From Smittia aterrima (taxonomy: Eukaryota > Arthropoda > Insecta > Diptera > Chironomidae), in contig CP093829.1 of assembly GCA_033063855.1 (NCBI GenBank), positions 4,722,243-4,786,242 on the forward strand: a stretch of 64,000 bases of DNA, read 5' to 3'. A program made the translations under genes and the position numbers. Below the pieces are notes generated by a model, which saw only the letters and a program-made list of their open reading frames with translations, did not search any database and had not been told where the DNA came from. Positions 27,201-37,709 of the stretch are shown here, piece after piece (position 1 is the stretch's first letter; every line of letters starts with the position of its first letter).

Positions 27201-30200
27201 ATGTTATGCAAATGAATGGAGTTTTAATTACTTTTCACTCGTTATTTATTAACGCTTCGTCTTAGCGAAAAAAAGTTTTCATTGAAGAACCTGCAGAACT
27301 TTTTATTTTTGTTCTCACGCTCATCCCATGAGAGTGACATCAAAAGATTTTCAATGGACGTGCGACCCTCTCTCTGTTAATCGAGCATCATGTGCACCCA
27401 CAGTGTATGGCAACAACATGTGAAAGCTACAATCAATTATCGTCCGGGAATGATCAACACAAACATAAAAGAAACGAAATCGATTCGAGGCCTGCGGATG
27501 ATGTTGATGAGAAAGATGAAATCGAAACTGGGAAGTGCGGGAAGTGCATTTCATTGAACTAACGATTCGGAAGACATAAATTTAGCAGGTCGCGTGGGTT
27601 ACTCATAAAATAAATACGAAACTACCCGCCTGGGGTGCGCCGAAAGACCATCAACTCAACAGCATTTCAGAGTTCGAATGTTGATTGCATTGAACTCTCC
27701 CTTTACTTTCATTCGCCTCTCGATCCCTGGAAATTGAATTGATAAATGAATTGTTGAACTTGATGCATAACGGAACGCACGCACAAATCGGAAGAGAGCC
27801 CGCACCCTTCGATGACTCGCACACCATTTAAATAAACACAACAATTGAATTCTCTTAATTTAATTCTGTTCTCACTATTCACGACGCTAAATGTAGAGGG
27901 TTGTTTGTTTGCACCGAGAGCACCGCCGTGCGATCATAATTTTCATAAGTGACATCGCACATATTGCTCGAATGGTGTTAAATGGTTTTTTCAATCGTGA
28001 ACCTTCGGCGTTCTTCTGTGAGAATAAAATTTATTAAAATTCGTTCTTCCATCGTCTCTGTCTCTCAGACAAAGCCTCGAGCATCATAATTTACAAATTG
28101 CATAATCGATTGCTTCCAATTGATTGCAGAAACCTTCTTTTTTTTTTGCTACAGGTGATTCTTGTCGAACACTAATTAACAATAAATTTGTCAGAGACTT
28201 CGCAAGGGAGAGCATAAATATCGAAGGCAAATTTTATGCCATAAATCGTGATCGGTTTGAAGGAGAGAACGAGATGAAAAACAACTCGCGCGTAACGAAC
28301 GAGAATGCTCAAATCCAAAAACAATATCCAATTAATGTCTTCGCCAATGACGTTCAGCATTCTTCGATGTCACGAAGAGAGGAAAAGGATTCCAGACGAC
28401 AGTGAGAAATGTTTCGCGTCAAGCGACTTGAAAATTCCCATAAATCCGTTCAATTAAACGAAAAAATGCATTCGACTGCTTGCTCGCACACCATAAAAAA
28501 TTATAAAATATGTTTTAATTTGTCGCAGTGCAATTTAGCCTGTCAGAAATTTAGATATCGAACTGGTTACTTTGAAGAGAGCGCACGAGATAGAAAATAA
28601 AAGGAAAAATAAAAATTATTGAAGTGACATTTTTGTCACGGCGTGATTCAATTGCCGGCACTTTAAAGTACATTAAAGAATGATAAATACATTAGATATT
28701 TACACTCAATTCTCGCGATTCCGAGAGTAAGCAACTTGCTGAACAACTAAGTTCATTTGCGGTGCTTTAACTTCTTTAGATCCACATGCGCTTGTCGCAT
28801 TTAAAAATTTATTTGATTCCCATTGCACAATTCTCTTCTCACTTCAAGCAATTGATATCGAAGATCGTGGAGCTTTAATTGCATCACTGATGGCTCGTAT
28901 TTATTACTTGGATTGTCTTGATTCACACGAACATTAGCGATTCACGACTGATTGCCCAAACACTCTGTAGCGGGTTCACTTATTGGCAGTTGCATAAGCG
29001 CTTGCTCGTAATTAAAGCCGAATTAACATTTCGACGACGGTTTACGAGCAACCTTTAAGAAGACAATTTCCATTTTTCACATGACCCATAAATCAAATCT
29101 CCAACAATTTGTCATAAATCTTTAGACGAGAGCGACTTCTCATGTTGTAGCATTCCGATCGATCATTGATCACAATAAATTTCTTCTCTCATTCAATTTC
29201 TTCGAAATCAAAATCTTCGGTCGTGCGTAAGAAAATGTCACGACTTTTGATTTCTTTTTCTCATTCCTACACACCAGCGACCACAATTGGGATGGTCGAG
29301 ATCATTTCTCATTCGAAGCTTGAAAGATAATGATTTTCTTTTTCTTCTTTCGATCCTCGGTCAACGACTTTAATTACTCCAACATTGTACTAACGAAAAT
29401 TATGTTTGCAATTTAAAATATTTATGACACTTTCGATTCTCACTCGGCATGAGACATAATAAACTATTATGTCGTCTCGTTTTCGAGTAGACATTTCTCA
29501 AAAATTAAGTCGGGCGCGTTAACTGATGGTGAATTGTAAAGATCAGCGAGCTCGTTTAAACCGAATGAGGCTATAAACACATTTTTTCTCCTTCTCGAAG
29601 CGACTGAAAGACTCGTAATTTCAGGAGAGAAAAAATCGGTCTCTAATTTCTTTCGACTACCAGAGCGAATGTTATGAATACCAGAAGAAATTAAATGAGA
29701 CAACTTGGTTACTTTTTCCCATTAAATAAAAATAGCCGATACTTCTTTAAAAAGACTTTTCAATAAATTTCATTTCTGCTCACCCACTCGCACTGTTTGC
29801 AAATTGTCTTGTCTCGGGGAACCGTCGACAACGACGACGACGACTGAGTGGCAATGTTTACAAAACATTTGCTGACTAGGCCGCGTGGAAGATTGAAGGC
29901 TCAAGCATTTGCTGTTAACAAATGATATCGCATGAGTAGAACAACTGAGACTTCATTTATTCTAAATCAATTTAAAGAAGCAAATGCCATGTTGAGCATT
30001 AAGTGGAAGTCAATTCATTCTTAAGCACATTAAGAGCTCAAATGATTTTCGATTTTGAAATTGCTCATTTCTCAAAGATTTTCTCATTTTTATTTTTTTC
30101 TTTAATTCGAACTGCAAACGGTAATCATAAACAGAATATCTGGAAGCGATTTATTCATGTCAGGGATTTAAAATGTTGCGCAAGTTGTGTTTAGTTAGAA

Positions 30201-30404
30201 GCAGAAAAGAAGTAAAATGTGCAATTGATAATGTTATTAAAGTGATTTGAATCTGGCGGCAAATATATTCCGTGAATTACTGCCAAATAGCCTGAATCTG
30301 TGAGAGCTTAAATTTTTCATTTATTGAGAAATTGCTGTTCACTGATAATCCGCCAAAGTAATTTGCAATTGACTCATTTAAAGTTCAAACTCACATTTAT
30401 TGCG
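12241..30404. other. Non-coding stretch, no gene supported
   Basis: No frame reaches 160 codons and none shows domain-like composition; the longest, minus strand 23768-24238, is low-complexity in character. No transposon protein, RNA gene or tandem satellite was recognised. The stretch carries scattered GAGAG tracts, A/T runs and homeodomain-type TAATTA cores. It ends where the LRR-array type of spacer begins, at about 30405. Confidence 0.6.
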
Positions 30405-30679
30405 GTCAAAGTAGGTAAACCGTTAAATCTCTTGCGTCGTCAATGCTGATTACAACGCGATCTATCAGAAATTATCAATCGCGTCATGAGCGAGAGAAGA
30501 TTTTGCTCGTTAAAGCTACGCGATGATAACGATGAAGATTCGCGACGAATGAGCTTCTTTAAATTTGATAGCGACCAAATATTTCTTCAGTAAATTGTGC
30601 AAACTCATTCAGAAAGGAAGTAAATTAAATTTTTTCTTGTTTTATTTCGCGATTAAAGATTTTCTTTGATTCTTTTAGG
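30405..30679 (+). promoter_or_regulatory. Upstream cassette of first LRR gene
   Basis: First copy of the array's recurring upstream unit: a CGTCGTCAATGCTGATTA block at about 30436, TGATAA and TGATAG GATA-type sites, an initiator-like TCAGTA at 30587-30592 with its A at 30589, and the conserved leader. GT at 30620 to AG at 30678 is a candidate 59-base 5'-UTR intron with a pyrimidine-rich end, one base before the ATG. The element roles are inferred from conservation between paralogues. Confidence 0.5.
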
Positions 30680-32125
30680 ATGCTTAACCGAGTGATTTCA
30701 ATTTTTTTCTGTTGCCTTGCATTGGTGAATTGCTTGGAGGCAGCAGCAACTTGTGTTTATACATATAAAGAAAGTAGATACAACGATTACAATTACTCGT
30801 GTGATCCTCTGACTGGAACTTTCTTGATTGGAGAACAGGAGTTGACACTCGATGGAAATCACTTGGATGGAAAAAATGACAAGGACGTTCTCTATTTGAA
30901 AGCCAAGTCCTCAAAGTTTGAGACTTTTCCAAGTGAAATTTTACTTAAATTCGACAACTTGAGATTCGCGTATTTAGATGATGTGGAAATGAAAACTTTG
31001 TCGACACAATCGCTGGAAAATTGTCAAAGTCTGACGAATCTAGACTTAGGTGAGAATGAGCTTTCCGATATTCCATCGAAAGTCTTTCATAATTGCAGTC
31101 AACTTGAAATATTATATTTGAGTTCAAATTCGTTGTCAACGCTCGACAGTGATTCACTCTCAGGGCTGAGAAATTTGAGAAAGCTAAACTTGAAAACAAA
31201 CGATCTCTCGTTTCTCGATCCAACGGCGTTTGATGACATGCTTTCTTTGGAAATTCTTGACATTAGCGAGAACCCATTGGAGCAAATCAACTCCAGATGG
31301 TTCCAAAATATGAAGATCTTGAGTCTCTTACTTGCAAATAATATTCAACTGACGTCCATCGAACCTTTTACATTTGCAGGAGCTCAAAGGCTCCATTATA
31401 TTTTTTTAAACGACAATTTACTAACATCGATTCCTGAAAATGTTTTTTCTGGCTTGAAATTATTAAACTCCATAAGGTTATCCTGGAATAAAATAACTCA
31501 AATTCATCCAAAAGCTTTTGAGGGCTGCGAGAATCTTGTACAATTAGAATTGTCACATAATAGGATCATGAAAATCAAAGCTGGAACATTTGATAATTTG
31601 AAGGAGTTTTCTGTCTTGATTGCCGACATCAACCAAATAACTTCCATCGATCAAGAGACTTTTAAAGACAACGAGAAGTTGAAAAGTTTGTATTTAAATA
31701 CAAACAACTTGACTTCAATTGATTTCTTGAGGAATGAAGCTTTAAGTAATCTCTCTGAAGTTTACCTATCATCAAACAAAATCAAAAACATTCCAGCACA
31801 GACATTGGAGTTTTTAACAAGTCTCCGTATTTTGGAACTCAACTTTAATCAAATCGAACATCTTCAACATTTTGGAAATTTGTCAAGCCTAGAAACGTTG
31901 GACATCATACATAATCAGATCAAAAGCATCGATGACGATTTCTTTGATGGACTTCAAAGTATTGTATCAGTCGATATGACAAATAACGTTTGTGTTAACT
32001 CATTCTCTGGGAATCAGGATTTTTTAAAACATCTCAACAATTGTCGATCGGCACAGACTTCAGAGGAATCGTCAATCTTTACAACCAGCCTCCAGTTTGT
32101 CTGTAAATATATTCCGTTTTGTTAG
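30680..32125 (+). CDS. Secreted leucine-rich repeat protein (tail lost)
   Basis: Product of 481 residues. A signal peptide (about residues 1-21, ending LEAA) is followed by a two-cysteine N-cap (ATC...YSC), about 14 LRRs of the LxxLxLxxNxLxxIPxxxF type from about residue 65 to 430, and a C-cap with NVCVN and a later NNC. The family normally ends in a Thr/Ser stalk and hydrophobic tail. Here the reading frame has shifted in the last 20 codons relative to paralogues: the nucleotide tract that encodes ASSLSVKY elsewhere is still visible at about 32085-32110 but is read in another frame, and the protein stops at YIPFC. A GPI-type anchor is therefore probably absent and the protein secreted. AATAAA follows at 32142. 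This is the left-most gene of the array, and its C-terminal half is closest to the gene at 39152. Confidence 0.9.
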   Translation: MLNRVISIFFCCLALVNCLEAAATCVYTYKESRYNDYNYSCDPLTGTFLIGEQELTLDGNHLDGKNDKDVLYLKAKSSKFETFPSEILLKFDNLRFAYLDDVEMKTLSTQSLENCQSLTNLDLGENELSDIPSKVFHNCSQLEILYLSSNSLSTLDSDSLSGLRNLRKLNLKTNDLSFLDPTAFDDMLSLEILDISENPLEQINSRWFQNMKILSLLLANNIQLTSIEPFTFAGAQRLHYIFLNDNLLTSIPENVFSGLKLLNSIRLSWNKITQIHPKAFEGCENLVQLELSHNRIMKIKAGTFDNLKEFSVLIADINQITSIDQETFKDNEKLKSLYLNTNNLTSIDFLRNEALSNLSEVYLSSNKIKNIPAQTLEFLTSLRILELNFNQIEHLQHFGNLSSLETLDIIHNQIKSIDDDFFDGLQSIVSVDMTNNVCVNSFSGNQDFLKHLNNCRSAQTSEESSIFTTSLQFVCKYIPFC

Positions 32126-32329
32126 AACCTCAAATTCCCAGAATAAAATTAATTTAGAAAAAATGTTCATTGTAAAATTTGTAAAAAATATAATTCAGAA
32201 GAAATTCGTAATAAAAGTTCAAATCTCAACAGAAGCAATAGTTAAATAAGAATTATTTACATAATTGCAACAGTGAAAATAATTTGAAGTATAATATAAA
32301 CACAAAGCTTTTACGTCTTCAACGAATCG

Positions 32330-32607
32330 ACTAATCGGTCTCGTGACGTACGTGTCGTCATAATCTAAAGATTGATTTTGTTTACGACGCGACGATAATA
32401 AAAAATATTAATCTTCGAATATGTTTCTATTGTTAGCTCATTGAGTCATTCAAAAGCTTCAATTGAATGTGATAATGAGCTGATAACTCAACAACTTTGA
32501 TAGCGAGCAATATATTTCTTCAGTAAACTAATCGAACTCATTCAGAAGAGAAGTAAATTAAATTTGCTCCCTTCGAGTTCTACAAATAAATCCTTGATAC
32601 TTTCAGG
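32330..32607 (+). promoter_or_regulatory. Upstream cassette of second LRR gene
   Basis: TGATAA-type sites at about 32469 and 32480, initiator-like TCAGTA at 32520-32525 (A at 32522), and the conserved leader to GT at 32553. A candidate 54-base 5'-UTR intron ends in TTTCAG at 32606, one base before the ATG. Upstream are CTCGTGACG and CGTCGTCA blocks shared with other copies. The 32126-32329 spacer holds only the AATAAA of the previous gene. Confidence 0.5.
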
Positions 32608-34155
32608 ATGATTAGTCGAGTGATTTTAATTGTTTTTTGTGTCTTTGCTTTGGTGAATTGCTTGGAAGCCGCAACTTGTGTTTATTCAGAAAGGCTCTTA
32701 GGATATTCATGTTATCCTTTAATTGGATCATATAATTGGCTTGAACCTACAATCTACGGAACTCACCTGGATGGAAAGAATGACTCAGACGTTGTTTATT
32801 TGAGCGCAAGTTCATCTCAAATTGAAACATTTCCGAGTGAAATTTTACGGAAATTCGAAAACTTGAGATACGCGTTATTGGTACAAGTGGGAATGAAAAC
32901 TTTGCCATCGCAACCATTGGAAAATTGTCAAAGTCTGACAAACCTTGACTTAAGCAGGAACGAGCTTTTGGTGATTCCTTCGAGAGTGTTTCAGAACTGC
33001 AATCAGCTTAGAGCATTAAGTTTGGATTCAAATTCGTTATCAGCGCTCGACAGTGATTCACTCTCTGGACTGAAAAATTTGACGGATCTTTATTTGAGAT
33101 CAAATCAAATTTCATTTCTGGCCCCAACATTGTTTGATGAGATGAGCTCGTTGGGTTTTCTGTTTATTGGAGAGAATCCCTTAAAACAAATCAATTCGAG
33201 ATGGTTCCAAAACCTGAACAACTTAATTCAACTGAGAGCTCAAAACATCCAACTGACGTCGATCGATGCATTCAAATTAAGTGAAACTCAGAATCTTTTT
33301 TATATCGATCTGAGCGACAATTTACTGACTTCAATTCCTGGAAATATTTTTTCTGCTTACAAAAATCTCTATTGGTTGTCTCTAGAAAATAATGAGATCA
33401 CAGAAATTCATCCAAAAGCTTTCGAAGGCTGCGAGAATTTTTTGGATTTAGTGGTGTCGTCAAATAAGATCACGAGAATCGAAGTAGGAACGTTCGACAA
33501 CTTGAAAAAGTTTTATCGCTTTTGGGCTGACAACAACCAAATAACTTCCATCGATCCAAAGACTTTCAAAGACAACGATGGATTAGCGCACATGGATTTA
33601 TCTCACAACAACTTGACAACGATTGATTTCTTGAGAGTTGAACATTTTAGAAATATCACGAGTTTAGTGTTGAGCTCAAACAATATCCAAAGTATTTCAT
33701 CGCAAGATTTTGAGTTGTTACCAAGTCTCTCGTATTTCGACCTAGCCTCAAATGCCATCCGAAACATTCCATCGCAAACTTTTAACTTTTCAACCAATCT
33801 CAGATTTTTGGACCTCAGCTACAATAAAATTGAACAACTTCACAACTTAGGACCTTTGCCAAACCTAGGACAATTGAACATCAGAGGAAATTTGATCGAG
33901 AGCATTGATGACGACTTTTTCGATGGTTTAAGAGAAAGTTTAGAAGTCGATGCGAGAGAAAACATTTGTATCGATAGCATCGTTAGAGATCTAAACAGTT
34001 TGGGCCAATTCGATGTTTGCCAGGGTCGAGCAACACTTCCACCAACGTCAACAACATCAACCACAACTGCATCTGCCTCCAGTTTGACTGTGCAATATTT
34101 CTTGTTCACAATAATTGTTATTCCATTCTTGCAAGCTCTTAAAAGTTTGATGTGA
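32608..34155 (+). CDS. GPI-anchored type leucine-rich repeat protein
   Basis: Product of 515 residues. Signal peptide about 1-20 (VNCLEA), N-cap cysteines in ATC and YSC, then about 15 LRRs including an additional repeat around QSISSQDFELLPSLSYFDL that several paralogues lack. The C-cap reads NICID...FDVC. A Thr/Ser/Pro stalk (TLPPTSTTSTTTASASS) leads to a hydrophobic C-terminus with no cytoplasmic domain, the pattern of a GPI-attachment signal with a likely omega site in the ASASS run. It should be displayed on the cell surface. The coding region has no introns. Closest relative: the second half of the fused gene at 41248, which shares the KLSETQNLFYI and IPGNIFS wording. Confidence 0.92.
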   Translation: MISRVILIVFCVFALVNCLEAATCVYSERLLGYSCYPLIGSYNWLEPTIYGTHLDGKNDSDVVYLSASSSQIETFPSEILRKFENLRYALLVQVGMKTLPSQPLENCQSLTNLDLSRNELLVIPSRVFQNCNQLRALSLDSNSLSALDSDSLSGLKNLTDLYLRSNQISFLAPTLFDEMSSLGFLFIGENPLKQINSRWFQNLNNLIQLRAQNIQLTSIDAFKLSETQNLFYIDLSDNLLTSIPGNIFSAYKNLYWLSLENNEITEIHPKAFEGCENFLDLVVSSNKITRIEVGTFDNLKKFYRFWADNNQITSIDPKTFKDNDGLAHMDLSHNNLTTIDFLRVEHFRNITSLVLSSNNIQSISSQDFELLPSLSYFDLASNAIRNIPSQTFNFSTNLRFLDLSYNKIEQLHNLGPLPNLGQLNIRGNLIESIDDDFFDGLRESLEVDARENICIDSIVRDLNSLGQFDVCQGRATLPPTSTTSTTTASASSLTVQYFLFTIIVIPFLQALKSLM

Positions 34156-34284
34156 TTCCGAGGAGATGAAATAAATCAAAAAAAAATATTCGGAAATTGA
34201 GTAAAATCTATTAAAAAAATAAAGATCAATTTAAATAATAAATAATATTTTCATCCGAATAAATCATGAACCGTTTTGAAATGT

Positions 34285-34607
34285 GAATTGGAGCACGTAA
34301 ATCACTTACGTCGTCAATGCTGATTATGGCAAAATTTATCTGAAGTTTTATTCTCGTCATATTCCTAAAATTAATTTTGCAGATGATAACGAACGAGAGC
34401 TCCTTTTTTTGGTCGGTGACGATTCTCAAGAGCTTCAAGTGGATGAGTTGATAACTTTTTCTATGCAAAAAGATAAAACCATTCCGATAACTTTGGTAAC
34501 AAACAATAAATTTTTTTAGTAAAGTGATTAAACTCAATCAGAAAAGAAGTAAATTAAATTTGTACTCTAAGGGTTGATAATTAAATACTTTATTCGACAC
34601 CTTGAGG
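34285..34607 (+). promoter_or_regulatory. Upstream cassette of third LRR gene
   Basis: ACGTCGTCAATGCTGATTA at about 34308, GATAA sites near 34450, 34472 and 34486, initiator-like TTAGTA at 34516-34521 (A at 34518), and the leader to GT at 34549. A candidate intron to AG at 34606 is one base before the chosen ATG. Nearly the same unit precedes the gene at 39152. Confidence 0.5.
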
Positions 34608-36128
34608 ATGCTAAGTCGAGTAATTTTAATTGGTTTTTGTATCCTTGCTATTGTGAATTGCTTGGAAGCCGCGACTTGTGTTTATACAGAAACGTTCTTG
34701 GGATACTCTTGTGATCCATTTACTGGAACATTTTTGATTGGAGAACTTGAGCTAACAATCAACGGTACGCACTTGGATGGAAAGGATGACTCAGACGTTG
34801 TCTATTTGAATGCAAGGTCTTCTCTGATTGAAACATTTCCAAATGAAATTTTTTGGAAATTCGACAATTTGAGATACGCGTATTTGGTCAAAGTAGAAAT
34901 GAAAACTTTGTCGACGCTATCATTAGAAAATTGTCGAAGCCTAACGGCACTTGACTTAAGCCAGAACGAGCTTTCCACGATTCCATCGAAAGTCTTTCAA
35001 AACTGTAATCAACTTGAAAGATTAGATTTGACGTGGAATAACTTATCAACGATTGAAAGTGATTCATTCTCTGGACTGATAAATTTGAAGGAGCTAAGCT
35101 TAAAAACAAACGAAATCTTGTTCTTCGATCCAACATTGTTTGATGAAATGTTTTCGTTGGATGTTCTCAACATTGGCTGGAACCCTTTGCAGCAAATCAA
35201 CTCGAGATGGTTTCAAAATCTGAATAACTTAACTGTCTTTGGAGCTACACAAATCCAACTGATGTCGATCGACCCATTTACATTTAGTGATGCTCAGAAT
35301 CTCGAATCAATTGATTTGAGCTATAACTTGTTGACATCAATTCCTGAAAATATTTTTTCAGGCTTAAAAAAACTAAATTACGTTTCTTTATCTTCGAACA
35401 AAATAACAGAAATTCATCCAAAAGCTTTCAAAGGTTGCGATAATCTTTCTCACTTAGGGATTGCATCGAACATGATCACGAGAATCGAAGCTGGAACGTT
35501 TGATAATTTGAAGGAGCTAACCATCTTGAACGCTTACTTTAACAAAATAAGTTCCATCGATCGAGAGACTTTCAAAGACAACGAGAAGCTGAGGACTTTG
35601 AATTTAAATAATAACAACTTGTCGTCGATTGATTTCTTGAGAAATGAAGATTTAAGTAATCTCACAGAAGTCTACCTCGCATCAAACGTAATCAAAAACA
35701 TTCCGCGGAACACTTTGGAGTTTGCAAATAATCTCAACGTTCTGGACCTCAACTATAATCAAATTGAACAACTTCGCTCTTTAGGAAGTTTGCCAAACAT
35801 AGAAATATTGACCATCAGAGGAAACCTGATCCAAAGCATCGATGACGATTTCTTCGATGGATTTCAAAAAAGTGTATACATCGATGCGACAGATAATGTT
35901 TGTGTCAACGCTTTAGAATTGGTTCATGATAACTTGGAAACTTTTTACGCTTGCTTGGGACGGACAACTCTCTCTCCAGAGACATCGTCTGCTGTAATGA
36001 CGACAACTCTCGCTACAGAAACGTCGTCATTCCTTACGACGACAACAGCATCAGCCTCCAATTTGTCTGTGAAATATTTTCTTATCATTGCACTTCTTCA
36101 AATTCTAAGTAATTTTAGTTCATTGTGA
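34608..36128 (+). CDS. GPI-anchored type leucine-rich repeat protein
   Basis: Product of 506 residues from the ATG at 34608, the position where all paralogues start (ML/MI-xRVI). The frame extends six bases further upstream without an ATG. Signal peptide to LEAA, N-cap CVYTE...YSCDPFTG, about 14 LRRs, C-cap NVCVN...FYAC, then an extended stalk with two ETSS-TTT segments (about residues 455-480) and a hydrophobic GPI-type tail. Its first 300 residues are almost identical to those of the gene at 39152, so the two are recent duplicates now separated by the DUF1091 island. Uninterrupted coding region, plus strand like its neighbours. Confidence 0.92.
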   Translation: MLSRVILIGFCILAIVNCLEAATCVYTETFLGYSCDPFTGTFLIGELELTINGTHLDGKDDSDVVYLNARSSLIETFPNEIFWKFDNLRYAYLVKVEMKTLSTLSLENCRSLTALDLSQNELSTIPSKVFQNCNQLERLDLTWNNLSTIESDSFSGLINLKELSLKTNEILFFDPTLFDEMFSLDVLNIGWNPLQQINSRWFQNLNNLTVFGATQIQLMSIDPFTFSDAQNLESIDLSYNLLTSIPENIFSGLKKLNYVSLSSNKITEIHPKAFKGCDNLSHLGIASNMITRIEAGTFDNLKELTILNAYFNKISSIDRETFKDNEKLRTLNLNNNNLSSIDFLRNEDLSNLTEVYLASNVIKNIPRNTLEFANNLNVLDLNYNQIEQLRSLGSLPNIEILTIRGNLIQSIDDDFFDGFQKSVYIDATDNVCVNALELVHDNLETFYACLGRTTLSPETSSAVMTTTLATETSSFLTTTTASASNLSVKYFLIIALLQILSNFSSL

Positions 36129-36295
36129 GGAAACAGGTTCGAGGTTAGGTCCTCAGGTTTTCGAGGAGCCAAAATCAATTTAGAAAAATCCAAACTTAAG
36201 CTGAACTAAACAGAAACAAAAGATTAAGTAAAAATTTAAATAACTCAAAGAAAGTGATTTTATTTTTACTCTCGCATCAATTTCGCACAACTTTA

Positions 36296-36436
36296 TTAGT
36301 GAACAATCAATTTCTTCAAAAATATAATCGAGCACATTCAGTAAAGAAGTAAATTAAATTGGTTCACTTCGAATTTTGTGATTAAAGATTTTATTCGATA
36401 CTTCCAGAATATTTAATCGAGTGATCACTCCGGCCC
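36296..36436 (+). pseudogene. Orphan 5' leader of an LRR gene
   Basis: This short stretch matches the leader and first codons of the LRR genes: the initiator position reads TCAAA instead of TCAGT (A at 36318), the 31-base spacing to AGAAGT (GT at 36349) is intact, and a TTCCAG acceptor-like site is followed by ATATTTAATCGAGTGAT, where paralogues have ATGTTTAATCGAGTGAT. The start codon is ATA, and similarity ends abruptly at about 36436 in a duplicated CACTCCGGCC. It is the stump of another LRR copy whose body is gone, at the left edge of the DUF1091 island. Confidence 0.75.
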
Positions 36437-36889
36437 TAACACTCCGGCCTGAAGTATTGCGCTCGGTCAAGAAATAAAAATCTTACCCCCACTTTTTTTC
36501 ACTTTTCTCCACGTTTAACTTAGTTCTCCACCAATAAAAAAACCTGTTGGGATTCGTGTGTGTTGCATTTGTTTGAAAAAAGAAATTGCGTCAATTCTAA
36601 AAATTAAAAACTTTCAATGACTCTTCTCAAAGTTAAATGTCGTCACAACTTGAATTTAAATAATTTTTGAGTCAATCAAATTTAAACTCTGCCGTTTCGA
36701 TTTTACCTTCCGGCGATTTATGGGTAAAAAAATGATTAGAATCAAGTATTTGCTTTAGCAAATATAATTACGTCTATCCTGTCATCTCAGCGAGATAATT
36801 TTATTTTGACAATTTACAGTTAAACAAATAGAAATGTTTACTATAATATTTCTATGTATCTTCAAACCATTTCCTACATTCAATGTGAG
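36437..36889. other. Spacer upstream of first DUF1091 gene
   Basis: Begins with two CACTCCGGCC copies (about 36427 and 36441) at the break of LRR homology. The rest is AT-rich with no gene; the in-frame ATG at 36854 is considered too early for the signal peptide. Confidence 0.5.
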
Positions 36890-37556
36890 ATGATCGTTTT
36901 TAAAGTTCTTCCGCTGTCTATCCTGCTCGCAGCAAGTTATTGCACCATTCAAGGCAGCAAGGACTACATGGACTTTTACATCAAAGGTGCGCGATGCAAC
37001 TTTTCTGAGAAATACATTCACAACTGTTCGTGTTTCGGAAAATCATTCAATCGAACGTTCTCAGGATTTAATGTCATCGCCTACACCAAAATGCCTATAA
37101 ACAAAATATTCGTAAGTGTAGTCAGCAAACAACTTAAATAATATTATTCTGGTCAATTGTCAGGTTAATATTGATATCTTCTTCAAATACGGAATGATTT
37201 TTCGAGAAGTTATTAGCACACCAAAATTCGAGTATTGTAAGCTTATGGACGAAAATGACTTCAGCCACAAAGTCATTGGGACAGTACTGAAATTTATGAA
37301 CGACTCTTCTCCGGGTTTAGTACACAAGTGTCCTTACTACGTAAGTTTTCGTGGTTTGTAAGTCTTTACAATTTAAAAATATTTTCAGGGCGTCAACATA
37401 AGAAATGCAAAACCCAATGCAAATGTTTTGACTTCGATCTTTCCTACCGGCGAATACAAGTTCATTATTCGCTTAAATGATGGAGAAGATCAGTTAATTG
37501 GTTCAGCAAATGTAATTTTTACAGTGACCTCATCGGAGCGAAATACATTTGGATAA
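36890..37556 (+). CDS. DUF1091/DM8-family secreted protein, three exons
   Basis: Exons 36890-37111, 37164-37340 and 37389-37556 join in frame to 188 residues. Both introns (52 and 48 bases) have GTAAGT donors and CAG acceptors. Residues 1-22 form a signal peptide. The mature protein has the spacing of the insect DUF1091/DM8 family: a cysteine at 36, a pair at 46/48, the beta-strand-rich KMPINKIFVNIDIFFKY centre, C99 in EYCKLMD and the family's HKCPY (C130), then a C-terminal PTGEYKFIIRLND strand pair. The family is abundant in flies and of unknown biochemical role, though an MD-2-like beta-sandwich has been suggested. An upstream in-frame ATG at 36854 would add 12 residues and weaken the signal peptide, so 36890, aligned with the next gene, was chosen. 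It sits inside the LRR array. Confidence 0.85.
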
Positions 37557-37709
37557 TTATTTATTCATCGAAAATAAACAAAACAAACAGAAATGTTCAT
37601 GAAGCTTAAATCAAATTACCGGAAAATAAGATTGTTTTTTGATAGATAACATAAATTTTTTTCCAAAATATATTCTGAGCTTTCATTGTTGTTTTTAATT
37701 TTTGCTATG

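Noticed and set aside
1..30400. tRNA or known microRNA genes
   Set aside because: I looked for B-box-like GGTTCGA and familiar insect microRNA seeds by eye and found none convincing; a covariance-model scan would be decisive.
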